Of a stretch of 64,000 nucleotides of DNA, positions 26,801 to 35,848 are shown one piece after another; the stretch's first letter is position 1, and every line of letters begins with the position of its first letter. A program made the position numbers and the translations under genes. The stretch covers positions 310,001 to 374,000 of the forward strand of contig NZ_JAGQDF010000001.1 in the NCBI RefSeq assembly GCF_018069875.1, given 5' to 3'. The stretch comes from Ideonella alba. Its GTDB lineage: Bacteria > Pseudomonadota > Gammaproteobacteria > Burkholderiales > Burkholderiaceae_C. The notes below the pieces were generated by a model, which saw only the letters and a list, made by a program, of their open reading frames with translations, ran no database searches and was not told where the DNA came from.

Positions 26801-29800
26801 TTGAAGGTGATGCCGTTGGTCAGGTGGATGGTGGCACCCGGGTTGTAGAGCGTGCCGCCGGCATTCAGCGTGACCACCGTGGTGGCCGAGGCGTCGCTCT
26901 GGTAGCCCAGGAAGCTGTTGTTGCCGCCTGCCAGTGTGACGTAGCCACCGATGTTGACCGCCGACGCATAGCCCAGGCCGGCCTTGGCCAGGTTCGAAGC
27001 GCCGCTGATCACGGTCGGCCCGTTCAGGTTGTAGACGCCGGTGAAGCTGGGCGTGCCCGACAAAGTCAGCGTGCCGGCGCCGCTGTGGGTCAGCGTGCCG
27101 GCGCCGCTGATCGACGACAGCGTCTGCGCTGCGCTGGAGGCGAACTCGAAGAGGCTGCCGCTGGCCACCGACAGGCCGCTGTAACTGCCGGAGCCCAAAC
27201 GGCCCGAGCCAGTGAGCCGCAGCGTGCCCTGCGTGACGGTGGTAGCCCCGCTGTAGCTGCTGGCGCCCGACAGCGACAACGTGCCGCTGCCGGCCTGAGT
27301 CAGCGTGCCGCTGCCACTGATCGCGCCCGCCACACTCAGCGCGTCCGAGCGGTTGAAGACCAGCGCACCGCTGTTGGCCACCGCGCCGCTGCCCAGCGTG
27401 CCCGCGGTGCCGCCCTGGCCCACCTGCAGCGTGCCGGCGTTGATCGTGGTGGTGCCGGCATAGGTGTTGGTGCCGGTCAGCGTGAGTGTGCCGGCGCCCG
27501 ACTTGCTCAGGGTGCCACTGCCACCGATGTCGGCCCCCACCGTCAGCGCGTCGGAGCGGTTGAACACCAGCGCCGCGTCATTGCTGACGCTGCCCGTGCC
27601 CAGCGTGCCGGTCGTGCCCCCTGAACCGACCTGCAGCGTGCCGGCATTGAGGGTGGTGGTACCCGTGTAGCTGTTGCTGCCGGTCAGCGTGATGGTGTTG
27701 CTGTTGTTCTTGACGAGGCTGCCGGTGCCGCTGATCGCGTTGGACACGGTCAATGAGACCGTGCGGTTGAAGGCCAGCACGCTGTTGTTGAGCACATTGC
27801 CGCTGCCCAGCTTGCCGAAGGAGCCGCCGTCGCCGAACTGCAGGGTGCCGGCACTGATCGTGGTCAGACCGGTGAAGGTGTTGGTGCCCGACAGCGCCAG
27901 CGTGCCGCTGCCGGTCTTGGCCAGCGCGAAGGCGGCGCTGCCATCCTGCATCACGCCGGAGAAGGTGGTGCTGCCGTTGTTGCCGCCCATCGTCAGCGTG
28001 GCTGCCGCCGCGCCATTGTTGGTGAGCGTGCCCGAGCCGCTCAGCGAGCCCATGCTGTTGTCGTAGCCCGCCAGATCCACCACCACGCCGGACGAGGTGG
28101 TGAACGCCGAGGCGGCGCTGAAGGCGCCGGTCGAGCCGGCCGTCACGGTGCCCGAGGTCACCGCGGTGGCGCCCTGGTAGCTGTTGCTGCCGCTCAGGCG
28201 GACCTGGCCATTGGTCGAGGTGCCGTAGCCGTCCACCGTCAGGCCATTGCCCTGGATGGTCAGCGCACCGGCGCCGGACAGGTTGCCGGACAGGGTCAGC
28301 GTCTTGCCGGCCCAGCCCGCCGTGCCCACCTTCAGCGTGGCGCCCGAGGCGATGCTGACCGCCCCTGACAGCACGGTCAGACCGTCGTCGCTGGCGATCG
28401 TGCCGTTGGCGGTGACCTGGATCGGGTTGGCGTAGGTGAATGTGGACCCGGTCGACCCGGGGTTGAACGCCAGGTGGCCGCCGGCCAGGGTGATCGTGCC
28501 CGAGCCCAGCGTGCCCGTCCCGCTGCCCAGCACGAGCGTGCCGGCGCTGAGCGTGCTGCTGCCGCTGTAGGTGTTGGCGCCGGTGAGCTTCAGCAGACCT
28601 GAACCGGCCTTGGTCAGGCTGCCGGTGCCCGAGATCACGCCGGAATAGGTGCTGCTGGCCGCGGCGTTGTTCTGGTTGAAGCTCAGCGTTCCGCTGTTGG
28701 CCAGCGCGCCCGTGCCCGTGATGCCCGCGCTGCCGGCGGCCTGCAGGGTCAGGCCACTGCCCGCCCCCGTGTTGGTGATGGCGGCGTTGACCGCCACGCC
28801 GGCGGCGGCGTCCAGCGTCAGCGTGGTGTTGGCGCTCCAGTTCAGCGCGCTGGCCACGGTGATCTGGCCGCTTTGCGTGCCGCCGCTGCCGGTGCTGACG
28901 GTGACGTTGGCGGTGGCCAGCGCGTTCTGCAGCGTGGTGGTGTTGATGACCGTGTCATTGGCCGAGGCGCTGAAGCCCGCGCCGCTGTCGGCGGCCGAGG
29001 AAATGGTGACGTCGTAGGGGTCCAGCAGCAGCGTGCCGGTGCGGCCACTGCGGGCATCGTCGGCGGCGCGCAGGTCGGTCTGGCCGACGTAGCGCAGTTG
29101 CGTGCGGCCGGAGACCTCGGCGTCGCCGCCGTGGCCGGTGGCACCTGCGCCGCGCGCGCTGATGCGGCCGGCGAAGTCGGTGCGGCCGTCCGCCCAGACC
29201 ACCACCTCGCCGCCGTTGCCCTGGGTGCGCGCATCGGCGTTCAGGGTGGTGGCGGTATCCACCGTGGTGTTCTGCGCCCGTGGCAGCGTGCCCCCGCCCT
29301 GGCGCTCGCCGCCCACCCGGATGCGGCCGCCGCCGTGGGCGCCCGACGCGTCGAGCGTGGCGCCCTGCAGCGCGATCTCGCGCCCGGTGACGGTGATCTG
29401 GCCACCCTGCTGGCTGGGGCCGCTGGCATCCAGGCGACCGCCCACCCAGACCGTGCCGTCGCCGCCGCCCAGCTCGATCGCGCCGGCGCGGCCCGAGACC
29501 GTGCGCGCCTCGACCACGCCGCTGAGGTTCACCGCCTGTCGTGCGGCCTCGCGCGCCGCGGCCGCCTGCATCTGGACCAGGCCGCCGTCGGCGCTGATCT
29601 GTCCGCTGTGCTCGATCAGCGCGGCGCCCAGCGCCGAGCGGCTGGGCACCGCCACCTGCAGGAAGCCATTGCCGCCCAGGTCCAGCGTGAGGTGCTCGCC
29701 CGCGCCCAGGCCGACGCGGCCCATCGGCACCTGGATCTGGCCGCTGTTGCTGACACGCCCGCCCAGCAAGGCCGCGAAGCCGCCGGGGGCGACCTGGATC

Positions 29801-30336
29801 TGGCCCGCCTGGGTCACCGTGGCCGAGTCGCCCAGGCCGCGGAAGACCAGCCGGTTGGCCAGGAAATCGGTGTCGCTGATGTCCAGTGTCGACAGCACCA
29901 GGCCAGTGGCCTGCAGCCGGCCGCCCGGGCCGACACTGATCCCGTTGGGGTTGACCAGGAAGACCTGGCCATCGGCCTGCAGCCGGCCCGCCAGCGTGCT
30001 GGGGGTGTCGCCGGTGACCCGGTTGAGCAGCGCGGCGCCCGCGCCGGGCTGGACGATGCGCAGTTGCTGATCGGCGCCGATGTCGAACTGCAACCAGTTG
30101 ACGATCGCGCGGTCGCTGGTCTGCTGAAGGGTCAGCGTGCCGGCCTGTGCCGTGCCCACCTGCACCTGGCCCGCCACGACCCGGGCCCCGGTGGGCAGCG
30201 GCGCCGCCTGCGCGGGCTGCAGCGCGCCGGCCAGCAGCCAGGCGGCGGCCCAGGCCGTCGGCCGCAGTCGCGGGGTGGTGCCTGCCGAGCCGTGGCTGGC
30301 TCGGGCAGCAGGAGCAGGGCGGTGGTGGTGGCGCAT
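23857..30336 (-). CDS. Giant filamentous-haemagglutinin-type adhesin TpsA with MBG domains
   Basis: 2159 residues. A signal peptide ends near residue 45 (QPAQAA). The TPS secretion domain (about 46-290) contains the NPNGI motif at 129-133 and W81. Then come many autotransporter-type beta-strand repeats (GTLTLSGTNTYAGTTTINAG patterns) building a beta-helix, including a 240-residue unit present twice. Three MBG-type domains follow at about 1795-2035 (RVYGDANP, RIYGNANP, RTYGEANP). The C-terminus carries a Cys pair (C-x13-C) in the last 30 residues. The protein is exported through the TpsB at 22119 and probably mediates adhesion; ligand unknown. The Cys pair recalls HMW1-type surface tethering. 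Confidence 0.9.
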   Translation of the reverse strand: MRHHHRPAPAARASHGSAGTTPRLRPTAWAAAWLLAGALQPAQAAPLPTGARVVAGQVQVGTAQAGTLTLQQTSDRAIVNWLQFDIGADQQLRIVQPGAGAALLNRVTGDTPSTLAGRLQADGQVFLVNPNGISVGPGGRLQATGLVLSTLDISDTDFLANRLVFRGLGDSATVTQAGQIQVAPGGFAALLGGRVSNSGQIQVPMGRVGLGAGEHLTLDLGGNGFLQVAVPSRSALGAALIEHSGQISADGGLVQMQAAAAREAARQAVNLSGVVEARTVSGRAGAIELGGGDGTVWVGGRLDASGPSQQGGQITVTGREIALQGATLDASGAHGGGRIRVGGERQGGGTLPRAQNTTVDTATTLNADARTQGNGGEVVVWADGRTDFAGRISARGAGATGHGGDAEVSGRTQLRYVGQTDLRAADDARSGRTGTLLLDPYDVTISSAADSGAGFSASANDTVINTTTLQNALATANVTVSTGSGGTQSGQITVASALNWSANTTLTLDAAAGVAVNAAITNTGAGSGLTLQAAGSAGITGTGALANSGTLSFNQNNAAASSTYSGVISGTGSLTKAGSGLLKLTGANTYSGSSTLSAGTLVLGSGTGTLGSGTITLAGGHLAFNPGSTGSTFTYANPIQVTANGTIASDDGLTVLSGAVSIASGATLKVGTAGWAGKTLTLSGNLSGAGALTIQGNGLTVDGYGTSTNGQVRLSGSNSYQGATAVTSGTVTAGSTGAFSAASAFTTSSGVVVDLAGYDNSMGSLSGSGTLTNNGAAAATLTMGGNNGSTTFSGVMQDGSAAFALAKTGSGTLALSGTNTFTGLTTISAGTLQFGDGGSFGKLGSGNVLNNSVLAFNRTVSLTVSNAISGTGSLVKNNSNTITLTGSNSYTGTTTLNAGTLQVGSGGTTGTLGTGSVSNDAALVFNRSDALTVGADIGGSGTLSKSGAGTLTLTGTNTYAGTTTINAGTLQVGQGGTAGTLGSGAVANSGALVFNRSDALSVAGAISGSGTLTQAGSGTLSLSGASSYSGATTVTQGTLRLTGSGRLGSGSYSGLSVASGSLFEFASSAAQTLSSISGAGTLTHSGAGTLTLSGTPSFTGVYNLNGPTVISGASNLAKAGLGYASAVNIGGYVTLAGGNNSFLGYQSDASATTVVTLNAGGTLYNPGATIHLTNGITFNGGTLASGPTNSTFTTYGSYTFDKAVTVTANSTASAVNMALNAGSTVDVVVSPGVTLTVSGSIDHVTYGGGASLRLLGGGTLLLQSANSFTGATTVTQGTLRLTGSGQLGAGSYSSLSVASGALFEYASSAAQTLSSISGAGTLTHSGAGTLTLSGTPSFTGIYNLNGPTVISGAANLAKAGLGYASAVNIGGYVTLAGGDNSFLGYLGDSTATTVVTLNPGGTLYNPGTTIHLTNGITFNGGTLASGPTNSTFTTYGSYTFDKAVTVTASSTASAVNMALNSGSGVDVVVSPGATLTVSGSIDHVTNGGGASLRLLGGGTLLLQSANSFTGATTVSAGTLKLGHAGALASSSAVTVDGTLDLNGQAPSIASLAGSGTVTNSGASAATLTAGDGGASTTFSGVIQDGAGSVALTKTGSGTLTLSGAHSYSGATTVDGGTLALSGSWDRSGATATVAVAAGATLSGAGTLSASTLQVSGAGSVHLSGSNAIHQLGTSGTVGTLSLNNAASLAVGAITSTGPITVSTSGGHADLTLTQALHSDASGDAVVLSAGGRFINQAGASAITTGAGGRFLVYSNDWEADTVGGLSAGHLYHRSYASHGPGTITQSGSQLVYSRQPILTVTAQDASRVYGDANPLLSASLTGLVNGDSAAAAYSGSAALGTSASALSGVGDYTITASAGSLASAQGYGFVYVPGTLAVTPRPITISAQSASRIYGNANPALGYTVGGLGLVNGDGLTGALATAATSGSDVGSYAITQGSLAASPNYALSFSGSQLAVTPRTIIVSAAAQSRTYGEANPTLGYSIGGLGLVGGDALTGSLTTTADLRSHVGTYAIEQGSLTASANYSLQFEGSALQVTPRTLTISAAPVLKPRGTALDPAQIQPVVSGLASFDQIASIDWQSPGAGPASAAGRYALSAVGVSGIPLQDYRLVTPATVLEVQADPASTTISPALAGGGCDAWSRAGERRAGGCTLGGGAAH
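25801..27240 (-). repeat. Two tandem 720-bp repeats within the TpsA gene
   Basis: Bases 25801-26520 and 26521-27240 are near-identical direct repeats (240 codons each), differing at scattered positions, for example CTCTGCAGC against CTTTGCAGC at the left ends. The units join in frame and the sequence diverges after 27240. This indicates a recent duplication that lengthens the beta-helix and could change copy number by recombination. Confidence 0.85.
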
Positions 30337-30439
30337 GGCGTCATCCGTCGGGGCAGGGACCCTCGGGTCTTCGGCATGTGCGCAGGCGGCTTGAGGGCAG
30401 CCGGTGCGCGCGCCGGCCGCATCCTCCGCAAAGGGTGGC

Positions 30440-31603
30440 TTACGGGCTCACCCCGCGCCCCGGGTGGGTGCGCGCAATCAGCAGCGCCGCCAGCGCCCAC
30501 AGACCGGCGGGCAGCCAGGGCAGCCAGGCCTGTACCGTGGGTTGCTGCGGCCATTGCGCGGCGACCGCGGCGATGCGCAGCAAGGCGGCCAACGCCAGCA
30601 GGGCCGACAGGGCGGCGCTGCTGAGCCCCTCCCGCCCGCTGCGGCCGACCTGCACGGCCGCCGTCCAGGCGCTGACCAGCACCGCGCCCCAGGCCGCACC
30701 ACTGAGGGCCTGACCGATGGCCAGCAGCGGCAAGCCGGTGGCCAGCGCCGCCAGCGCCGACCCCAGCGCGGCCAGCGCGGCGCCGGCGGCCAGCACAGGC
30801 ACCGCCCCGACGCGCCGCGTGGCCTCGCCAGCCGGCCACAGCGCCAGCCCCACGGCCACCCAGAACAAGGACAGCCAGGCCGGCAGCTCGGCCGCTGCGG
30901 CGAAGCGCAGGTACTGGGGTGCGGCGTTGAGCTGTGCGTGGCCCTGGAAGCCCAGGCCCAGCGCCACCGCCGCCAGCAGGAACCACGCCAGCGGCCGGCT
31001 CCACCGGGCCGCTTCAGCGGGGTGGGTGGGGACCGGCGGCGGCCACTGGCGCTCCACCCGCAGCAGCGCCGCGGTGGCCGCCAGCAGCGCCAGGCTGGCG
31101 AGCACGAAGGGCAGACGCGCATCGCTGCCGCGCAGCTGCACCGTCAGCCATGGGCCCAGCGCCCCGGCCAGCGCCAGCCCCAGCGTCCACCAGGCCACCC
31201 AGCGCGGCAGCGTGGGCCTGGCCGCACGCCGGCCCAGCAGCGCCGCCACCGGGGCACGCAGCGCCGCCGAGCTGATCGCCCACACCACGGTGGCGGCCAG
31301 CATCCACGGCGCCGCGCCCGCGCCGGCCAGGACAGGCAGGGCCAGGAAGGCCACGGTCGACACCGCCGTGGCCGCCAGCAGCGCCGGCCCCAGACGACGC
31401 AGCGCGGCGGCGCTGCGGTCGGCCGCCACCCCGGCCGCCAGATCGGCCAGCACGAACACCGCCTGGTCGGCCATCAGCAGCCAGGGCAGCCAGCTCGGCG
31501 CCAGCCCGGCCTGGGTGAGCAAGGCCGGCAGAAAGACGACGTAGACGGTCCAGCTCAGCGCGAGGCTGAACTGCAGCGCGGCCAGGGTGAGACCGGTGGA
31601 CAT
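30440..31603 (-). CDS. MFS transporter, unknown substrate
   Basis: 387 residues, about twelve hydrophobic segments in two halves. The motif-A-like loop LAAGVAADRSAAALRRLGP follows the second helix, and GEATRRVGAVPVL is the counterpart in the second half, as in major facilitator proteins. The C-terminus ends IARTHPGRGVSP. Start at 31603. It lies 12 bp before the hydrolase stop on the same strand, so the two are probably co-transcribed. Neither the substrate nor the direction of transport can be read from the sequence. Confidence 0.8.
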   Translation of the reverse strand: MSTGLTLAALQFSLALSWTVYVVFLPALLTQAGLAPSWLPWLLMADQAVFVLADLAAGVAADRSAAALRRLGPALLAATAVSTVAFLALPVLAGAGAAPWMLAATVVWAISSAALRAPVAALLGRRAARPTLPRWVAWWTLGLALAGALGPWLTVQLRGSDARLPFVLASLALLAATAALLRVERQWPPPVPTHPAEAARWSRPLAWFLLAAVALGLGFQGHAQLNAAPQYLRFAAAAELPAWLSLFWVAVGLALWPAGEATRRVGAVPVLAAGAALAALGSALAALATGLPLLAIGQALSGAAWGAVLVSAWTAAVQVGRSGREGLSSAALSALLALAALLRIAAVAAQWPQQPTVQAWLPWLPAGLWALAALLIARTHPGRGVSP

Positions 31604-31615
31604 CCGCCGCCCGGA

Positions 31616-32338
31616 TCAGAGCCTGGCCAGCCAGTCGGCCAGCGCCGCATTCACCGTCTCGGGCGCCTCCATCGGCGCCATGTGACCGCAGTGCGGCACA
31701 TCGATGCGGGTGACCGGGCCGGCCACCATCGTGGCCATCTCGTCGTGGCGGGCAGGGGGACTCCAGCCGTCCTGTTCGCCGGTCAGCAGCAGTGTGGGCA
31801 CGGTGACGCTGCGCAGCGTGGCGCTGGCATCGGGACGGTTCAGCAGGGCCTGGATCTGGGCGGCCTGGTGGGCGGGCGTGCGGCGCGCCAGCATGGCCAC
31901 CACGGCCTCGGCCAGCGGGGTGCCCAGGCGGTCGGGGTGGACCATGCCCTGCACCCAGTCGCGGGCCATCGCGGTCATGCCCTGGCTGCGGGCGATCTCC
32001 AGCAGGCGCAGGCGGCCGGCGCGCTCGGCGGCACCGGCCTCGCCGGTCGGCAGCGGGTGCCAGGCGGTGTCCATCAGGGCCAGGCCGCGCACGCGTTGGG
32101 GGGCCTGGCGCCACAGCTGCATCGCCACGCGGCCGCCCATCGAATGGCCGACCACGGCCAGCGGCCCCAGCCCGGCGGCGTCGGCCTGCTGCAGCGCCAG
32201 CGTGGCCATGGCGTCGAGGTCATCGCTCAGGCCGTACTCGACCACGAGGTGGGCGTGCGGCCCGGCGGCGGTCTGGGCGGCCCAGACCTCGGCGTCACAC
32301 AGCAGGCCGGGCAGGAAGAGCAGGGCAGGAGGCGGCAT
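31616..32338 (-). CDS. Alpha/beta hydrolase
   Basis: 240 residues from the ATG at 32338 (MPPPALLFLPGLLCDAEVW); the longer frame to 32389 adds an unlikely N-terminus. Oxyanion strand LLFLPGLLCD, nucleophile elbow VVGHSMGGRVAMQLW (Ser in GHSMG), acid in LLLTGEQDGWSPP and catalytic His in HCGHMAPMEAPE. Similar to small esterases of the MhpC/BioH type. Probably in one operon with the MFS gene. The substrate is not evident. Confidence 0.85.
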   Translation of the reverse strand: MPPPALLFLPGLLCDAEVWAAQTAAGPHAHLVVEYGLSDDLDAMATLALQQADAAGLGPLAVVGHSMGGRVAMQLWRQAPQRVRGLALMDTAWHPLPTGEAGAAERAGRLRLLEIARSQGMTAMARDWVQGMVHPDRLGTPLAEAVVAMLARRTPAHQAAQIQALLNRPDASATLRSVTVPTLLLTGEQDGWSPPARHDEMATMVAGPVTRIDVPHCGHMAPMEAPETVNAALADWLARL

Positions 32339-32393
32339 CGCAGGGTTTAGCAGGCGCGGCGCGGCGCCGCGGGCCCACTGTAGCCCCAACGTA

Positions 32394-33944
32394 TCAGGCC
32401 GGCGCGTCGGACAGGCGGAAGACCTGGATCGCCTCGACCAGCTGGACCGCCTGCTGGCGCAGGCTGTCGGCGGCGGCGGCGCTCTGCTCGACCAGGGCGG
32501 CGTTCTGCTGGGTGGCGTCGTCCAGGCGCTGCACCGAATCGCCGACCTGGGTCACCCCGTGGGCCTGTTCGGCGCTGGCGCTGCTGATCTCGGCAACCAC
32601 CTGCCCGACCCGCTGGATCGAGGCCACCACCGCCTGCATCGCGGCCGCGGCCTGCGAGGCTTGGGCGGTGCCGGTGGCCACCTGCTCCACCGAGGCGCCG
32701 ATCAGGCCCTTGATCTCGCGCGCCGCCTCGGCGCTGCGCTGCGCCAGGCTGCGCACCTCGCCCGCGACGACGGCAAAGCCGCGGCCCTGCTCGCCGGCGC
32801 GAGCGGCTTCCACGGCCGCGTTGAGGGCCAGGATGTTGGTCTGGAAGGCGATGCCGTCGATGGTGCCGATGATGTCGGCGATGCGCCGGCTGCCGCCGTC
32901 GATGTCGCGCATCGTGCTGACCAGCTGGTGCACGCTGGCACCGCCCTGGTCGGCCACCTCGGTGGCTTCGCGTGCCAGTTGGTGGGCCAGGCGGGCGTTG
33001 TCGGCGTTCTGGCGGACGGTGCCGCCCAGCTGGGCCATGGTCGATGCCGTCTGCTGCAGGGCTCCGGCCTGTTGCTCGGTGCGGCTGGACAGGTCCTGGT
33101 TGCCCTGGGCGATCTCGGTGCTGGCGCTGGCCACCTGACCGGCGCCGGCGCGCACCCGCATCACCGTGGTCTGCAGCATCGCCACCATCCGGCCCAGCGC
33201 CTGGGCCAGGCTGCCGTCGCGGCTGTCGCGGGCCAGGGCCAGGCCGTTGAGTTCGCCCGCGGCGATGCGCTGCGCGATGGCGGCGGCCACGCGCGGCTCC
33301 ATGCCCAGCTCGGCCACGATGCTGCGGCCCACCGCCCAGGCCAGCGTGCCCACCAGCAGCATGCCCACGGCGGCCACGCCCAGCAGGATCAGGCGCAGGT
33401 CCCGGGCCCGGCTGTCGAAGGCCTGGTCGTCCTGGGCCGCTGCCTCCAGCATGCTGGTGGCGGCCTGGTTCAGCGCCTCGTCAAAACGCGTCACCTGCTC
33501 ATCGACCCGTCCGTCGATCTCGGCGATCTCTTCGGGTGCCGCATGGCGGCGGATGGCAGGCAGGTAGTCGCGCTCAAAGATCGTGCGGATGGCCTGCGCG
33601 GCGTCGCTGCCGGTGGCCACCGCGCGGCGTTCCTCGTCGGTGTGGACAACCTGGGCGGCCTGCCTGAGGTCGGCGGCGGTGCGCTCGTTGAGCTGCTTCC
33701 ACTCGTCGGCGTGCTGATCGAATTCGCGGTTGATGTAGGCATCGGCCACGATCCGGTAGAGGTCGGCACCGCGGCCGCTGAGCTCTTGCAGCAGCGCCGC
33801 ATCGCGCGAGCGGGTGTAGCCGCCGTCCTGCATCTGGTGCAGCGAGTGCAGCGACAGCCAGGTGATCCCGGCCAGCGCCGCCATGGCCAGCGCGGCGACG
33901 CCGGCCAGCAACTGCAGGCGCCTTGAGACAGTCCAGTGCGTCAT
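32394..33944 (-). CDS. Methyl-accepting chemotaxis protein
   Basis: 516 residues from the ATG at 33944, preceded by GAGGAC; an in-frame ATG at 33956 is the alternative. Transmembrane helices at about 10-31 and about 186-207 flank a periplasmic four-helix sensor domain ([28 protein letters not shown]...). A HAMP-like linker and the cytoplasmic signalling domain follow; its hairpin tip is [55 protein letters not shown]. Methylation-helix repeats lie on both sides. No CheR-docking pentapeptide at the C-terminus (ends LSDAPA). Precedes no other che gene here. Ligand unknown. Confidence 0.92.
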   Translation of the reverse strand: MTHWTVSRRLQLLAGVAALAMAALAGITWLSLHSLHQMQDGGYTRSRDAALLQELSGRGADLYRIVADAYINREFDQHADEWKQLNERTAADLRQAAQVVHTDEERRAVATGSDAAQAIRTIFERDYLPAIRRHAAPEEIAEIDGRVDEQVTRFDEALNQAATSMLEAAAQDDQAFDSRARDLRLILLGVAAVGMLLVGTLAWAVGRSIVAELGMEPRVAAAIAQRIAAGELNGLALARDSRDGSLAQALGRMVAMLQTTVMRVRAGAGQVASASTEIAQGNQDLSSRTEQQAGALQQTASTMAQLGGTVRQNADNARLAHQLAREATEVADQGGASVHQLVSTMRDIDGGSRRIADIIGTIDGIAFQTNILALNAAVEAARAGEQGRGFAVVAGEVRSLAQRSAEAAREIKGLIGASVEQVATGTAQASQAAAAMQAVVASIQRVGQVVAEISSASAEQAHGVTQVGDSVQRLDDATQQNAALVEQSAAAADSLRQQAVQLVEAIQVFRLSDAPA

Positions 33945-34110
33945 CGTCGTCCTCATCGCGAAACGGCGCCCGTGCGTCTGGCCGGGTGGCCGAGGCGCAT
34001 GCGTGCCCAGTGGTCATCCTGCGCGCAGCGACTGGCTTGCGAAGACGCAAACAAGGGGTCGATCTCCCGGCATCTGCCGGGTCATGGCCGACGCGGTGCC
34101 GGCCCGGGGC

Positions 34111-34470
34111 TCAGACCGTGGAGCCCACTTCCTTCTTCAGACCCAGGATGGCCGAGCCGACCGCGCTGGTGGCGTTGGCATAGGGCGTGCCGGCACCCAG
34201 CATGCCTTCGGCCTTGCTGTACAGGCCCTGGTTGATCGCGGCGGCGACGGCGCCGGCCTCGCGGTGGAAGCTGGCATGCTTGGTGACGACATCGCGGTAG
34301 GCCGGCAGCTGGCTCCAGCGGGTCTTGGCCTCGCCATGCAGCCACTGGCCCAGCGGGCAGCAGTTGTCGGCGCTGACGGTGCGCACGTCCAGCTGATCCT
34401 TCTTCGCGATGGCCATGCGCAGCTTGACTTTCCACTCGGCATGCGCCTGGGCGGCCTGGTTCAGATCCAT
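34111..34470 (-). CDS. Stand-alone CZB (chemoreceptor zinc-binding) domain protein
   Basis: 119 residues with the CZB zinc site: His10 (AHAEWK), Cys37/38 in DNCCPLGQWLHGEAK, and His65/His69 in TKHASFHREA. The domain usually sits at the C-terminus of cytoplasmic chemoreceptors or on diguanylate cyclases, where zinc or oxidants are sensed. Here it is a separate protein 166 bp upstream of a chemoreceptor gene on the same strand. It may act in trans on that receptor (inference). Confidence 0.85.
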   Translation of the reverse strand: MDLNQAAQAHAEWKVKLRMAIAKKDQLDVRTVSADNCCPLGQWLHGEAKTRWSQLPAYRDVVTKHASFHREAGAVAAAINQGLYSKAEGMLGAGTPYANATSAVGSAILGLKKEVGSTV

Positions 34471-34534
34471 GGGTGTCCTCGTTGTGATTCAGCGGCGCTC
34501 ATCGTCCGCCGGGACGCCCTGTTGAGCCGCGGCC

Positions 34535-35848
34535 TCAGCCGAGTGTGAACTCTGCCTCGGCCCGCAGGCCCGGGTGGGCCTGGGACAGGCGCAGCTGGCC
34601 GCCGTGGGCCTCGGCCACCAGCCGGCACAGCGTCAGGCCCAGGCCGACGCCGCCGGCGGCGCGGGTGCGGGCGCTGTCGGGCCGGTAGAAGGGCTCGGAC
34701 AGGCGCTGCAGGTGGGCGTCGTCCACCCCCGGCCCGTGGTCGCGCACCGTGATCCGCAGCCTGTCGCCCTGTCGCCACAGGTGCAGCTCGGGGGGCTGCG
34801 CCGCGTCGCTGGCGTGGCGCAGCGCGTTGTCCAGCAGGTTGCGCAACAGCAGCCGCAGGCGCGCGGGGTCGACCGCTGCTGCTGAGAGGTCGCCCTGGGC
34901 GTCGATCCTCACCTGCGCTGCCGCCGCGTGCCGCGACGACAGCTCCTGCAGCACGCCCTGGGCGAGCGCCGTCAGGTCGGTGGGCTCGCGCTGCAGTGCG
35001 GCGTGGCGGCTGGCCAGGCGCTCGCTCTCCAGCAGGTCGGTGATCAGGCCGGCCATCTCCTGCAGGTCGCGCAGCAGCGCGGCGCGCTGGGCGCCGGCCT
35101 CGCCGTCCTCGGGCAGCAACTCGGCGTTCAGGCGCGCGCGGGTCAGCGGGCTGCGCAACTCGTGGCTGATCGCCAGCAGCAGGGCGCGCTTGGCCTCGAG
35201 CATGCGGTGGATGTCCTGGCCCATGGTGTTGATCGTCTGCGCCAGCGTGACCAGCTCGTCGGGCGCATGGGCGTGGCGCACCGGGATCGGCTGGCTGAAG
35301 TCACCGCTGCCGAAGCGGCGCGCACCGGCGCCGATGTCGTCCAGCGGCCGCAGCAGCCGGCGCAGCACCCACCAGGCCAGCAGCACCGCGCCCAGCAGCG
35401 CCAGCAGCAGGCCACCGAAGAAGCGCGGCCGGCGCTCGATGCTGCCGGTGTCCAGGCCGAAGCGCAGCACATGGCCATCGGCGGTGGTGGCGCTGAGCGC
35501 CGGGCTGCCGCCTTCGCGCACCGCCGGGGCACCGGGGTGGGAGCTCCAGTGCAGGCGGGGGCCGTCGATGCGCAGCGTCAGCGGCAGCCGGGCCACCAGG
35601 GCCTGGGCGCGCGCCAGGTCGGGCGTGTCGGTGCCGCCGGTGACGTCGCGCGCCAGGTGCTCGACATAGTCGTTGAGCAGCGGCCGCGCCGCCTCGCGCC
35701 AGCCCACCGCGAAGGCGCGCTGGGCACCAAAGGCGAACATGCCGGCCACCGCGGTGCCCAGCAGCAGGAAGACCACCACGATGCGCCACTTCAGCGAGTG
35801 CGCCAGGTGGCGCTGCGCGCGCCGGTGCCAGTGCGAGCCGGTCGTCAT
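34535..35848 (-). CDS. Sensor histidine kinase, CpxA-like
   Basis: 437 residues. TM1 about 21-42, periplasmic domain about 45-140, TM2 about 143-163, HAMP about 164-215 (RPLDDIGAGARRFGSGDFS), H box LLAISHELRSPLTRARLNAE with H229, N box LLRNLLDNALRHA, G1 DHGPGVDDAHLQRLSEPFYR, G2 GGVGLGLTLCRL. The start overlaps the response regulator stop (ATGA). With the Spy-like gene upstream this resembles a CpxRA-type envelope-stress system; the signal cannot be read from sequence. Confidence 0.93.
   Translation of the reverse strand: MTTGSHWHRRAQRHLAHSLKWRIVVVFLLLGTAVAGMFAFGAQRAFAVGWREAARPLLNDYVEHLARDVTGGTDTPDLARAQALVARLPLTLRIDGPRLHWSSHPGAPAVREGGSPALSATTADGHVLRFGLDTGSIERRPRFFGGLLLALLGAVLLAWWVLRRLLRPLDDIGAGARRFGSGDFSQPIPVRHAHAPDELVTLAQTINTMGQDIHRMLEAKRALLLAISHELRSPLTRARLNAELLPEDGEAGAQRAALLRDLQEMAGLITDLLESERLASRHAALQREPTDLTALAQGVLQELSSRHAAAAQVRIDAQGDLSAAAVDPARLRLLLRNLLDNALRHASDAAQPPELHLWRQGDRLRITVRDHGPGVDDAHLQRLSEPFYRPDSARTRAAGGVGLGLTLCRLVAEAHGGQLRLSQAHPGLRAEAEFTLG

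Noticed and set aside
24232-27624. Periodic short repeats suggesting a CRISPR or satellite array
   Set aside because: The repeats are in frame in the adhesin gene and encode beta-strand units with no spacer-repeat structure.
30404-32350. 648-codon plus-strand frame across the MFS and hydrolase genes
   Set aside because: Extremely Arg/Gln/Gly-rich composition typical of a shadow frame; both minus-strand genes have clear motifs.
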